From Rhodanobacter humi (lineage in GTDB: Bacteria > Pseudomonadota > Gammaproteobacteria > Xanthomonadales > Rhodanobacteraceae), in contig NZ_JBGBPY010000002.1 of NCBI RefSeq assembly GCF_041107455.1, positions 1 through 59,143 of the forward strand: a stretch of 59,143 bases of DNA, given 5' to 3'. Each line of letters begins with the position of its first letter. Position 1 is the first letter of the stretch. A program made the translations under genes and the position numbers. Shown here piece by piece: positions 7,950 to 14,401 of this stretch. A model generated the notes under the pieces. The model ran no database searches. It saw nothing but the letters and a program-made list of their open reading frames with translations, and was not told the origin of the DNA.

Positions 7950-8615
7950 TCAGCTCCGGTTGATCCATGCCGGCCGCTTCTCGCCGGGTTCGGCATCGAG
8001 CGGCGCACCATTTCGCCACGCCAGTTCGTGAACATCGCGCAGATGCCGAACGATGCTCTCGGCATCCTGCGGCCGAATCTGTAGATCAGCCCGAAACGGT
8101 GCAGCGCCGCCATGCAGCGGCTTCAGGTCAAACACCAGGTTCGCGTCCCTATAGCCGGGCGCACTGCCGTAGGTCACCAGCGTCGCCAGCATGTCGACCC
8201 TGCCCCGCTCGTCTGTCTGTTGCTTGGCCTTCTCCAAGGCCTTCGCGGCCTCCGGCGACGGATTGACCAGCTCGGGCCGCCACTCGCGTACCAGCGCCTC
8301 GAATTGTTCGCCGTAGCCCAGCGTATCCGGATAGCTGTTCACGCGGGCGATCAGGCCGACTACGGTCACCATGTCCGTTGCAATCGCGGTATCGACAGCC
8401 CATAGATCCGTGAGGTCAAAGCCGCCGCAGCTGCCGGCGTTCCACCACGCCAGCAAGAAGTCTGCAACGCGCCGCGATTGGCCCGTGTCGCTCCTGCCGA
8501 TTTTCAGCAGCCGTTCCAGCGCTGCCCGCTCTTTGTCGCTCATGGGTTCGGGTTCGGAGAACATGGCTTGAAGATCCTCGCGACTGATAACGCTGGTGTT
8601 CATGACGCTGGGCAT
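7950..8615 (-). CDS. Conserved plasmid protein of unknown function (DUF7673-like)
   Basis: A 221-aa soluble protein. Its central segment (LLKIGRSDTGQSRRVADFLL, then a Trp-rich stretch) resembles a family I tentatively recall as DUF7673, common on conjugative plasmids. The name needs a profile search. The start at 8615 has AGAGGA 8 bp upstream; a second ATG 12 bp further in is possible. The gene is bracketed by 40-bp repeats P1 and P2 and followed by a GC hairpin. It lies on the strand whose template is the transferred strand. A leading-region, possibly anti-defence, role is inference. Confidence 0.7.
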   Translation of the reverse strand: MPSVMNTSVISREDLQAMFSEPEPMSDKERAALERLLKIGRSDTGQSRRVADFLLAWWNAGSCGGFDLTDLWAVDTAIATDMVTVVGLIARVNSYPDTLGYGEQFEALVREWRPELVNPSPEAAKALEKAKQQTDERGRVDMLATLVTYGSAPGYRDANLVFDLKPLHGGAAPFRADLQIRPQDAESIVRHLRDVHELAWRNGAPLDAEPGEKRPAWINRS

Positions 8616-8637
8616 GGTGTGTTCCTCTGTGGCTATT

Positions 8638-8677
8638 GGTGACAAGGCCTGCACCTGGCCAGCTCGCAGCTGTCGCC
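8638..8677. repeat. 40-bp palindrome-ended repeat P2
   Basis: GGTGACA and TGTCGCC arms; centre of the CACCTGGCCAGCT type shared with P4, P8, P12 and P13. It fills the gap between two minus-strand genes and sits 22 bp upstream of the ATG at 8615. Confidence 0.85.
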
Positions 8678-8694
8678 AGATTACGGCAGAAGTC

Positions 8695-8976
8695 TTACCC
8701 GCGCTCGATCTCATGGGCGGAGACAGAAACCGGCTCCCGCTCGGGAGTTAGGTGCTTGCGCATCTTTTCGGCAATCTCTGCGGCCGTGGCCTTCCAGGCG
8801 GCGGGGGAAATCAAGCCGCCCTCCATGCTCTTCAGCTCGTCCAGCGAGGCGGCTGCCACGCGTTCGGCGTGCCGGGCTACCGAGTCCATGATGAACAACT
8901 GTGCCAGCGCGCCGCAGCGCGAAAACTCCATGATCTCGGTGATGATCTCGACGTTGGTTTTCGGTGTGTTTCTCAT
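8695..8976 (-). CDS. Small conserved plasmid protein, unknown function
   Basis: A 93-aa protein, mostly helical, with no membrane segment. It begins MRNTPKTNVEIITEIMEFS and contains GALAQLFIMDSV and SPAAWKATAAEIAEKM. Similar small proteins occur on other conjugative plasmids as far as I recall, without known function. AAGGATG lies upstream of the ATG. A 19-bp palindromic operator (9013-9031) lies 37 bp upstream, so this gene starts a plasmid-regulated transcript that probably continues into 7950-8615. Confidence 0.65.
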   Translation of the reverse strand: MRNTPKTNVEIITEIMEFSRCGALAQLFIMDSVARHAERVAAASLDELKSMEGGLISPAAWKATAAEIAEKMRKHLTPEREPVSVSAHEIERG

Positions 8977-9012
8977 GTCTTCATCCTTGCGTTTTGAGTA
9001 GGTGCCGCGTTA

Positions 9013-9031
9013 CCAAAATATACCATCTTGG
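9013..9031. promoter_or_regulatory. 19-bp palindromic operator a (CCAARAT-N5-ATYTTGG)
   Basis: On the minus strand it reads CCAAGAT-GGTAT-ATTTTGG, matching the plasmid-wide consensus exactly. It lies upstream of the 8695-8976 gene. Confidence 0.75.
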
Positions 9032-9048
9032 CAACGCGGAAGGGTTAA

Positions 9049-9621
9049 TTAGGCGTAGCTGCTCCAAGACTTCGGCCGCCCGTCCCACGGCCACGCCGTG
9101 CTGCAGGAGTCGATGCGAACGGTGTTTGCACCCGTGGGGCGCTTGCCGACGATCAGGCCGGCCCGGTATTGACCGGGGAGGGCGCGGCACTCGCCCTGCA
9201 TGCCGATGCCGCTTTCCGTGCGATCCTGCTGCAGCTCGCGCAGGTCGACCACGCTGCCGCGCACCGAAACAACCTCGTAAAACTCCACGTTGGTCTGCTC
9301 GTATCCCCACGACGTGTAAAGCACGTCGCCGACCTTCAGGCTGTGCGGCTTCCGGGCCTCGGCCTTGCGAGCCTTCGTCGCTTCCAAAGCCTGTACCCGG
9401 TCTGCTTGCCACTTCTCGGCGTAGGCGTTGCGCGCTTCCTCGGTTTTGAAGCTGTAGAAAGCTGCCGCCTTGGACCGACGCCCGGCGAATGCCAGGAACA
9501 AAGGCCGCTCGGCCGTGCCGCCCGTGAAGAAAATCGAACCGTCCTCGAACTGTCCCGCGACCGCCAGCCCGTGGGCCTCTGCCTTCCGGCTGCGCAAGGT
9601 CTGAACTTCATCAAAGGTCAT
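9049..9621 (-). CDS. Hypothetical leading-region protein
   Basis: A 190-aa soluble protein of unrecognised family. The N-terminal half is rich in aromatic residues (GSIFFTGGTAERPLFLAF). A middle segment (KVGDVLYTSWGYEQTNVEFY, then a VSVRG turn) suggests a small beta-barrel. A good ribosome site (AGGAGA) precedes ATG 9621. Upstream lie a decayed copy of the leader peptide seen in the next two loci (9622-9710) and palindrome R1. The gene ends 18 bp before operator a. Confidence 0.65.
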   Translation of the reverse strand: MTFDEVQTLRSRKAEAHGLAVAGQFEDGSIFFTGGTAERPLFLAFAGRRSKAAAFYSFKTEEARNAYAEKWQADRVQALEATKARKAEARKPHSLKVGDVLYTSWGYEQTNVEFYEVVSVRGSVVDLRELQQDRTESGIGMQGECRALPGQYRAGLIVGKRPTGANTVRIDSCSTAWPWDGRPKSWSSYA

Positions 9622-9710
9622 TGCTGTTTTCTCCTAAGAACATCGTTTTGCTAGATGCTGAGCCGGCTTTTGCAGTGGCTTGATCGGTGGATCTGACTGG
9701 TGCCGCCGAT
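9622..9710 (-). pseudogene. Decayed leader-peptide segment upstream of the 190-aa gene
   Basis: The stretch around 9648-9672 closely resembles the DNA encoding the EPAQASS leader of the proteins at 11378-11917 and 12291-12887 (shared bases such as GCTAGATGC and GAGCCGGCT). Here it is not in frame with the following gene. It looks like a remnant of the R-element/leader module after a different gene was attached. Confidence 0.5.
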
Positions 9711-9919
9711 CTGTTTGAACATCGTCTCGCTGAGTGCTTCGCCGTGAATCGCGTAGGTCGGCCGGGTGATGAAGCAGACGGGCAAGGGCAGTGACAAAGC
9801 CGCAGCGCCGAAGGCGACCGGGTGCAGGCACTGGCGCAGCGAACCCTTGCCGGGCTGCGCACCCGGCCTACCGTTTAGCGATGGCGAAGCACTTAGCGGG
9901 ACGGCTCTTGTTCAAACAG
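9711..9919. repeat. Long imperfect palindrome R1 (209 bp)
   Basis: Perfect 11-bp terminal arms (CTGTTTGAACA / TGTTCAAACAG) enclose further paired blocks such as AGTGCTTCGCC near each end and GGCAAGGG further in. The centre is related to R2. It lies 89 bp upstream of the minus-strand gene at 9621. The arm sequence differs entirely from R2 and R3 yet stays complementary. Confidence 0.85.
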
Positions 9920-9939
9920 AGCCGCAAGGCGGCACCGGG

Positions 9940-10149
9940 AAGATCAACCTGGTGGCGGGGTCAACGAACCCGCCTGGAACGGCCACAGGCCGTCGCCGCG
10001 ATGGCGCGGCAGGGAAGGGCGCAGCCCTGGGACTGGAACGCTGTAGGGAGCCGCCTCTAGCGGCTCTGGCGGCGGCGCTGACGGTGGTACACGGTCGGCG
10101 CCGCCGCGCCTGTGACCTTGCGGCGGTGGTACACGGCCGCGCTCTGGAT
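9940..10149. repeat. 210-bp exact direct repeat, copy 2
   Basis: Second copy of the 210-bp sequence, lying between palindrome R1 and the HTH/NUMOD3 gene, 17 bp before that gene's ATG. In this setting it could contain the gene's promoter. The direct repeat could also recombine and delete the 2.3 kb between copies. Confidence 0.9.
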
Positions 10150-10165
10150 TTGCGATCATCTGGCG

Positions 10166-10786
10166 ATGGCCACAAACAAAAGATCCCGCGCCAAGCCGAA
10201 AGCTCCGCGCTCGAAGGGCGAGCTGCGGCGCTACCACACGCCGCCCGTGGAAGATGCGCCGCCGTTGTTGTTCGGCCCGTACAAACCGCCTGCCTGTCGC
10301 ATTGGCGACTGGATCAACGATGAGGTGTTGGGCTTGGTTGAGGTCAGCGGCTGGACGGATGGGCCCATGCCGTGGCCGAAGCGCAAGCGGCCAGGCCTGC
10401 CGACGATCATTTTTACCGATGACCTGGTGCGAGCGATCCGGAGCGAGAGCGCTCGCGCCGTGGCGGGCGCGTGGGGCTTCACGCCATCGACCGTCACGAA
10501 CTGGCGGCGTGCGCTCGATGTGGAGCGCTTCACCCCCGGCACCACGCAATTGCTCCAATCGAATTACGACGCCGAGCAAGGATCGGCGGCGCTGGCGAAG
10601 GGCCGGGCCACCATCGCCGCCAATCCCGAAATACGCCAAGGGATTGCCGATAAGAAACGGGGCGTGAAGCATTCGGCCGAAGCGCGGGAGAAGATCAGCG
10701 CGGGCCTGAAGGGCAGGCCGAAAGCGGCCGGATGGGGAGCCAAGGCCAACGCCTGGATGCTTGAGGGGAAGGCGAAGCGTCGATGA
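10166..10786 (+). CDS. HTH/NUMOD3-type DNA-binding protein, unknown role
   Basis: A 206-aa basic protein. The N-terminal third is Lys/Arg/Pro-rich. A central segment (AVAGAWGFTPSTVTNWRRAL, residues ~100-120) reads as a helix-turn-helix, and the C-terminal part (HSAEAREKISAGLKGRPK) matches the NUMOD3 motif found beside homing-nuclease domains. No nuclease domain is visible, so it may be a regulator or the DNA-recognition half of a lost nuclease. It is the only plus-strand gene in the accessory block and reads convergently toward 10912. It starts 17 bp after repeat copy 2. Confidence 0.65.
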   Translation: MATNKRSRAKPKAPRSKGELRRYHTPPVEDAPPLLFGPYKPPACRIGDWINDEVLGLVEVSGWTDGPMPWPKRKRPGLPTIIFTDDLVRAIRSESARAVAGAWGFTPSTVTNWRRALDVERFTPGTTQLLQSNYDAEQGSAALAKGRATIAANPEIRQGIADKKRGVKHSAEAREKISAGLKGRPKAAGWGAKANAWMLEGKAKRR

Positions 10787-10800
10787 CGGCTGCAGTACGT

Positions 10801-10840
10801 GGTGACAGCAGATCCGCCGGCGCCGGCGGGATCTGTCACC
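10801..10840. repeat. 40-bp palindrome-ended repeat P3
   Basis: GGTGACA and TGTCACC arms with an almost perfectly self-complementary centre (GATCCGCCGGCGCCGGCGGG). It lies between convergent genes. Another hairpin (AAGGCGGC...GCCGCCTT) follows within 10 bp, so the pair can act as a bidirectional terminator. Confidence 0.85.
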
Positions 10841-10911
10841 ACCATGAAGGCGGCGGCTCGATGCGGCCGCCTTCATGTTCGCCGGCATCACCTTCGGCTC
10901 TAGTTGCTCGC

Positions 10912-11118
10912 TCATAACCGCGTCTCCTGGGTGACATTCCAGCCGTTGGCGAGGAACACCTGACGATGCCCCCAGCGGTCGACCTCGATAAAGGAGCCGT
11001 CCGAAAACCGGAAGGATTTCGAGCTGCTGAACTCGGAGCTTCGATTGTTCGTGACGTTCCGCGCCGTGGCCTCGATCTGCCACATGGGTTTGTTCGCAAG
11101 CGTCTCTGCAATGCTCAT
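10912..11118 (-). CDS. Small hypothetical protein, third gene of a three-gene operon
   Basis: A 68-aa protein: MSIAETLANKPMWQIEATAR, then a polar segment (SSSKSFRFSDGSFIEVDRWG). No known family. Its ATG overlaps the stop of the upstream gene by 4 bp and GGGAAG lies just before it, so it is translationally coupled. It is probably soluble, and the pattern suggests a small beta-rich domain. Confidence 0.6.
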   Translation of the reverse strand: MSIAETLANKPMWQIEATARNVTNNRSSEFSSSKSFRFSDGSFIEVDRWGHRQVFLANGWNVTQETRL

Positions 11119-11378
11119 GCTTCCCGTCCTTTCTTCCGTTCGGTGGTGTATGTCCAGCCGTCCAGCCGGGCGCGGCAAGCGCCGGCAATGGACGCCTGCA
11201 GGTGAGCGATGAAGCCCTTGTCGCGGATCGTCGTGGTGCTGTGCCCGGCCGCGAGGATCACGGCCTGGGCGTCTGGCTTCGCGAGCTTGCCGACGATGCT
11301 GTAGGCGGTGGCAAGGTTGCCCGCCCGCGTGGCCGCGTTGAGGATTTCGGCGATGGCCTTGGCTTCGGCGTGTGTCAT
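11115..11378 (-). CDS. Small hypothetical protein, second gene of the operon
   Basis: An 87-aa, Ala-rich helical protein (MTHAEAKAIAEILNAATRAG) with a basic C-terminus (TTERKKGREA). Its ATG overlaps the upstream stop by one base (TGATG). No recognised domain. With its neighbours at 11378-11917 and 10912-11118 it forms a tight operon downstream of palindrome R2. Confidence 0.62.
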   Translation of the reverse strand: MTHAEAKAIAEILNAATRAGNLATAYSIVGKLAKPDAQAVILAAGHSTTTIRDKGFIAHLQASIAGACRARLDGWTYTTERKKGREA

Positions 11379-11917
11379 CAGAACAGGCTCGTTTGGATGG
11401 GGTCGGCGGGGAACAAGTCGGCCACGTAAGCGGCGAGGTCGGACGAATCGACCAAAGCCGCGAAGGGCACGAAAAGCGACTGGTACCCGGTTTCGGTGAA
11501 CGGCAGCGGCGACCTGTCGACGCTCATCACCTCGACATGCACGCAATACGCGGCGAGGGCAAACGGGCTGGCCTTCACCAGCAGATCAAACCCACGAATC
11601 TTCAGCCGTTGCGTAGACCACGCATGAAGGGTCAGCGTGTCGGAGCGCGGCACGATGGCCGCAAAGGCATCGGACATGCAGCGGAAACCGAGTGCGGCGT
11701 AGTTCGTCCACGCCAACTGTTGCAGCTCGATCAATGCCGCTGTGGCGTCCGTCGACGGCATCGCGATTGCTTCCGCCACCGCCTGCCTGAAGAGTGGCAC
11801 AGCCTTTGCCTGCAGGTCAGCCAGCAGCGCCCTTGCCTTGTCCTGATCCCATGCTTCGCTAGATGCTTGAGCCGGCTCTTGCTCGATGCTGTTGATGTAG
11901 CTGTTCCGGTATTCCAT
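11378..11917 (-). CDS. Hypothetical leading-region protein with EPAQASS leader
   Basis: A 179-aa protein. The first ~25 residues (MEYRNSYINSIEQEPAQASS) share an EPAQASS-x-AW motif with the RadC-like protein at 12291-12887. The rest is unrelated: a helical segment rich in Ala/Leu, then a beta-rich C-terminal half. No family is recognised. GAGGCA lies upstream of the ATG, and the whole 17-bp space behind it abuts palindrome R2. It is the first gene of a three-gene operon. Confidence 0.65.
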   Translation of the reverse strand: MEYRNSYINSIEQEPAQASSEAWDQDKARALLADLQAKAVPLFRQAVAEAIAMPSTDATAALIELQQLAWTNYAALGFRCMSDAFAAIVPRSDTLTLHAWSTQRLKIRGFDLLVKASPFALAAYCVHVEVMSVDRSPLPFTETGYQSLFVPFAALVDSSDLAAYVADLFPADPIQTSLF

Positions 11918-11933
11918 GTCGGTACTGCCTCTG

Positions 11934-12141
11934 GTGGTGACCATGCTTCGCTGAGTGCCTTTCGCCGTGATCGCGTAGGGCGGCTGGGTGATGAAGCGGG
12001 CAGGCAAGGGCGGAACCGGAAGCCGCAGCGCCGAAGGCGACCGGGTGAGGATTCCGGCGCAGCGAACCCTTGCCTGGACGCGCACCCGGCCTACCGTTAG
12101 CGATGGCGAAAGGTGGTCGGCGAAGCGCTCTTGGTCACCAC
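11934..12141. repeat. Long imperfect palindrome R2 (208 bp)
   Basis: Ten-base terminal arms (GTGGTGACCA / TGGTCACCAC) enclose paired inner blocks CCTTTCGCC and CAGGCAAGGG, with a centre containing GCCGCAGCGCCGAAGGCGAC. It ends 16 bp before the ATG of the gene at 11917, replacing any ordinary promoter spacer. The arms differ from R1 and R3. Confidence 0.87.
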
Positions 12142-12217
12142 TCGCCGCAGGCGGCCGGGCATGAATGGCGTAGCTGCAGCGACTGTCGCTGCAACCGTTT
12201 TGCCAGCTCCTCCCGGT

Positions 12218-12257
12218 GGTGACAGCCTGCAGCTGGCCAGGCGCGATCGCTGTCACC
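12218..12257. repeat. 40-bp palindrome-ended repeat P4
   Basis: GGTGACA and TGTCACC arms. Its reverse complement is nearly P12 (centre CGATCGCGCCTGGCCAGCTG). It lies downstream of radC, between its stop and R2. Confidence 0.85.
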
Positions 12258-12290
12258 AAGGGCGCGGCGAAACCGCCGCGCCCTTCGCTG

Positions 12291-12887
12291 TTAGATCAGC
12301 CCTCGCGCCGCCATGCTCACCGGCTCGCCATCGCCGACAACCAAATGGTCAAGAACCCGCACACCAACCAGCCGCAACGCCTCCTGAAGTTCCCGCGTGA
12401 TTGCCCGATCCGCCGCGCTCGGCTCCGACACGCCAGACGGGTGGTTATGGGCAAAAATGACCGCGCAGGCGTTGACGGCCAGCGCTTCCTTCACTACCTC
12501 GCGAGGGTGAACACTCGCGCCGTCGACCGTGCCCCGGAACATTTCGGTGAAGCACAAAACGCGGTGGCGGTTATCGAGGAAAAGACAGCCGAAAACCTCA
12601 TACGGAAGCCCGAACAGCCGCGCCTTGATGAAATCGCCGGAATCTCGGGGATTGCCAAGCTGACGGCCCCGCGAAGTCAAAACGCGTTCGTAGATCGCTG
12701 CCGCCGCTAGCAACGTCGCACGGTCTGTCTCGGTCAAGATGCTGGACGGCTCCGGGTCGACCTCAATCACGTAAGCGGGCGGTGGTTGGGATGCCACGCC
12801 CTTGTATGCCCCTGCCTCTCCCCATGCTCCGCTAGATGCCTGAGCCGGCTCTTGGTTGGTGTTGTTCTTGATGTACTGGTGATCCAT
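12291..12887 (-). CDS. radC: RadC-family (JAB/MPN) protein with EPAQASS leader
   Basis: A 198-aa protein. The RadC/JAB domain occupies most of it, with the zinc-site motif HNHPSGVSEPSAAD around residue 150 and an upstream conserved Glu region. The usual N-terminal helix-hairpin-helix of chromosomal RadC is missing. Residues 1-22 carry the same leader motif as the protein at 11378-11917. RadC-like proteins are frequent in plasmid leading regions; their biochemical role is unsettled. It lies 17 bp downstream of palindrome R3 and has an AGAGGCAC ribosome site. Confidence 0.85.
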   Translation of the reverse strand: MDHQYIKNNTNQEPAQASSGAWGEAGAYKGVASQPPPAYVIEVDPEPSSILTETDRATLLAAAAIYERVLTSRGRQLGNPRDSGDFIKARLFGLPYEVFGCLFLDNRHRVLCFTEMFRGTVDGASVHPREVVKEALAVNACAVIFAHNHPSGVSEPSAADRAITRELQEALRLVGVRVLDHLVVGDGEPVSMAARGLI

Positions 12888-12904
12888 GTCGCTTTGTGCC
12901 TCTT

Positions 12905-13080
12905 GTGGTTGACCATGCTTCGCTGAGTGCCTTTCGCCGTGGGTCGCGTAGGTCGGCCGGGTGATGAAGCAGGCGGGCAAGGGCGGGAACCGGCGCAGCG
13001 AACCCTTGCCCGCCTGCGCACCTGGCCCACCGTTTAGCGATGGCGGAAGGTGGTCAGCGAAGTTCGCTCTGGTCAGCCAC
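12905..13080. repeat. Long imperfect palindrome R3 (176 bp)
   Basis: Eleven-base arms (GTGGTTGACCA / TGGTCAGCCAC, one mismatch) with inner arms sharing GCAGGCGGGCAAGGG on both sides. It is R2 with the centre deleted. It abuts the radC ribosome site. Confidence 0.85.
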
Positions 13081-13209
13081 CCGCCTGTGGCGGATGGACA
13101 TGGACGCCATAAGGGCAGCGGTACGCTGCATCTGCTGTGTGTCGGCCGAAGGCCGCTGCAGCGATCAGCTGCCGGCGTGATGCGGAATGTCTACGCGGTG
13201 CGCGTGCCT

Positions 13210-13350
13210 GGGCTGTGGATCTGTGGACAGCCGGCACGCCGGTACCTGCCTAGCCGCTGCGCGGCTTCCCGTGGACAAGCCGGGGACAACGGCAAGCCGT
13301 TGCCCCCAACTTGACCACCGGCCGGCAGCTGTCCACCAGCTCCACAGCCC
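13210..13350. repeat. 141-bp nested palindrome
   Basis: Outer arms begin GGGCTGTGGATCTG and end GCTCCACAGCCC. Inside lie further hairpins, including GGGGACAACGGC/GCCGTTGCCCC at about 13283-13305. On single-stranded DNA it would fold into a branched structure. Possible roles are a single-strand initiation site or another Frpo-like element. Confidence 0.6.
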
Positions 13351-13478
13351 CATACCGCTGATGTGTTGAGATAGCTTCAAGAGCAAACGTCAACCGCGGG
13401 GAGGCCGGGAAGTGGCGGCTCGGTTCATTTGGCTCGGTCAAACTAGGCCATTCCGGCAGTCGCCAATGCCATGCCATT

Positions 13479-13518
13479 GGTGACAGAATCGGGCGGAGCC
13501 AGGGATAACGCAGTCACC
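13479..13518. repeat. 40-bp palindrome-ended repeat P5
   Basis: GGTGACA and AGTCACC arms and a divergent centre (GGGCGGAGCC). It is paired with P6, 18 bp away, with no gene between. Confidence 0.75.
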
Positions 13519-13536
13519 ATCGCCTTAACGGGTATT

Positions 13537-13576
13537 GGTGACTGCCGGCACAGCTCGATCGCGCCGGTTTGTCGCC
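13537..13576. repeat. 40-bp palindrome-ended repeat P6
   Basis: GGTGACT and TGTCGCC arms; centre CAGCTCGATCGCGCCGG, a mosaic of the two main centre types. Confidence 0.75.
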
Positions 13577-13813
13577 ATCCACAAATACACGGGTCACGAA
13601 GGGATCAAGTCCATCCCGGAGTAGGCCGGTGTAGTTCGTGGGTGGCTGTTCTGCGTTTGGAGCCGGGACGGCGATACGAAAGCGCTGGAAGCCCGCTGCG
13701 ACCGAAGGAAGCCGGGGCGAGACTCGGCACGAGGCTCGATGCCGAAGGCACGACATAGCGGCCCCGTAGGGGTGAGCTAGACCTATAACGACGAGACGAC
13801 CTCAAGTGAAGCC

Positions 13814-14311
13814 ATGAAGCCAACGCCTCTACCAAGACATATGAATCTGGCAGCGAAATCGGTTACCTTAGAGACCGCCCGAAAGGAACGGAATGAAGCG
13901 CGAATTATGAAGCTGTGGAAAGAGGAAGACAGCATTATCGAAACGGAACTTCAAGGGGAATCCCCGATCCGTAAGCTCGACATTTGGCAAACGGCCGCTG
14001 GGTTCTACATCACGCTCAAGTTCTCCGGTGACCCCGATGAGCGTTTTCTGGCGGTGAGACGCAAACGGAACGGGCCGAGAATCTTCAAGGATGTGAATCG
14101 ACTGGTGGATTTCATGGGAACGGCCATGCCTCGCGTCGACGACGTAGGACTGCATCTGCTCCCCATCGACGAGCGACCCAAGGTGGTTCACCTGGTCAAG
14201 AAGGCACCCAAGAACTCGGGGAAAGCGGCGAAAGTGAGTCGGAAACCGGCCAAGAAAGCCCCCGCGAAGACTGTGACGAAAGCCGCGAAAACGAAAGCCG
14301 TGAGGAAGTGA
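13814..14311 (+). CDS. Hypothetical protein with histone-like basic tail
   Basis: A protein of up to 165 aa. Residues ~30-120 form a soluble domain of unknown family (SPIRKLDIWQTAAGFYITLK, then a VDFMGTAMP segment). The last ~40 residues are a Lys/Ala/Pro repeat (KKAPAKTVTKAAKTKAVRK) like histone H1 or bacterial nucleoid-protein tails, so DNA binding is plausible. The start is uncertain: 13814, 13841 and 13907 are all in frame. It precedes the operator-controlled virB1 transcript by about 40 bp. Confidence 0.55.
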   Translation: MKPTPLPRHMNLAAKSVTLETARKERNEARIMKLWKEEDSIIETELQGESPIRKLDIWQTAAGFYITLKFSGDPDERFLAVRRKRNGPRIFKDVNRLVDFMGTAMPRVDDVGLHLLPIDERPKVVHLVKKAPKNSGKAAKVSRKPAKKAPAKTVTKAAKTKAVRK

Positions 14312-14353
14312 AAATTTCTTAGGCAGGAAGCCCTTAAAGGAACCCATGCGCTA

Positions 14354-14372
14354 CCAAGATATGGTATTCTGG
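14354..14372. promoter_or_regulatory. 19-bp palindromic operator b
   Basis: CCAAGAT-ATGGT-ATTCTGG, one right-arm deviation from consensus, embedded in a longer inverted repeat GCGCTACCA...TGGTAGCGC. It sits 30 bp before virB1. Confidence 0.7.
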
Positions 14373-14401
14373 TAGCGCATAAACGCGATGGAGATGCGAC
14401 G

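Larger units (their letters stand above)
13081..13813. other. 733-bp gene-free region with large hairpin and P5/P6
   Basis: No credible coding frame. It contains the 141-bp palindrome at 13210-13350, repeats P5 and P6, and a GC-rich structured stretch at 13600-13790 (GGCCCCGTAGGGG and others) that I cannot identify. It forms the boundary between the minus-strand leading region and the plus-strand transfer genes. Confidence 0.6.

Noticed and set aside
9944-11188. 414-aa minus-strand frame across R1, repeat copy 2 and the HTH gene
   Set aside because: It runs through repeats and opposite a better-supported gene; low-complexity Arg/Ala/Pro composition.
13600-13800. Group II intron end or structured RNA
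   Set aside because: GC-rich and hairpin-forming but I could not recognise domain V, a reverse transcriptase or any known RNA family signature.
7645-13813. Integron cassette array with attC sites
   Set aside because: No integrase gene of the IntI type and no RYYYAAC/GTTRRRY pairs; the R and P elements have different ends and sizes.
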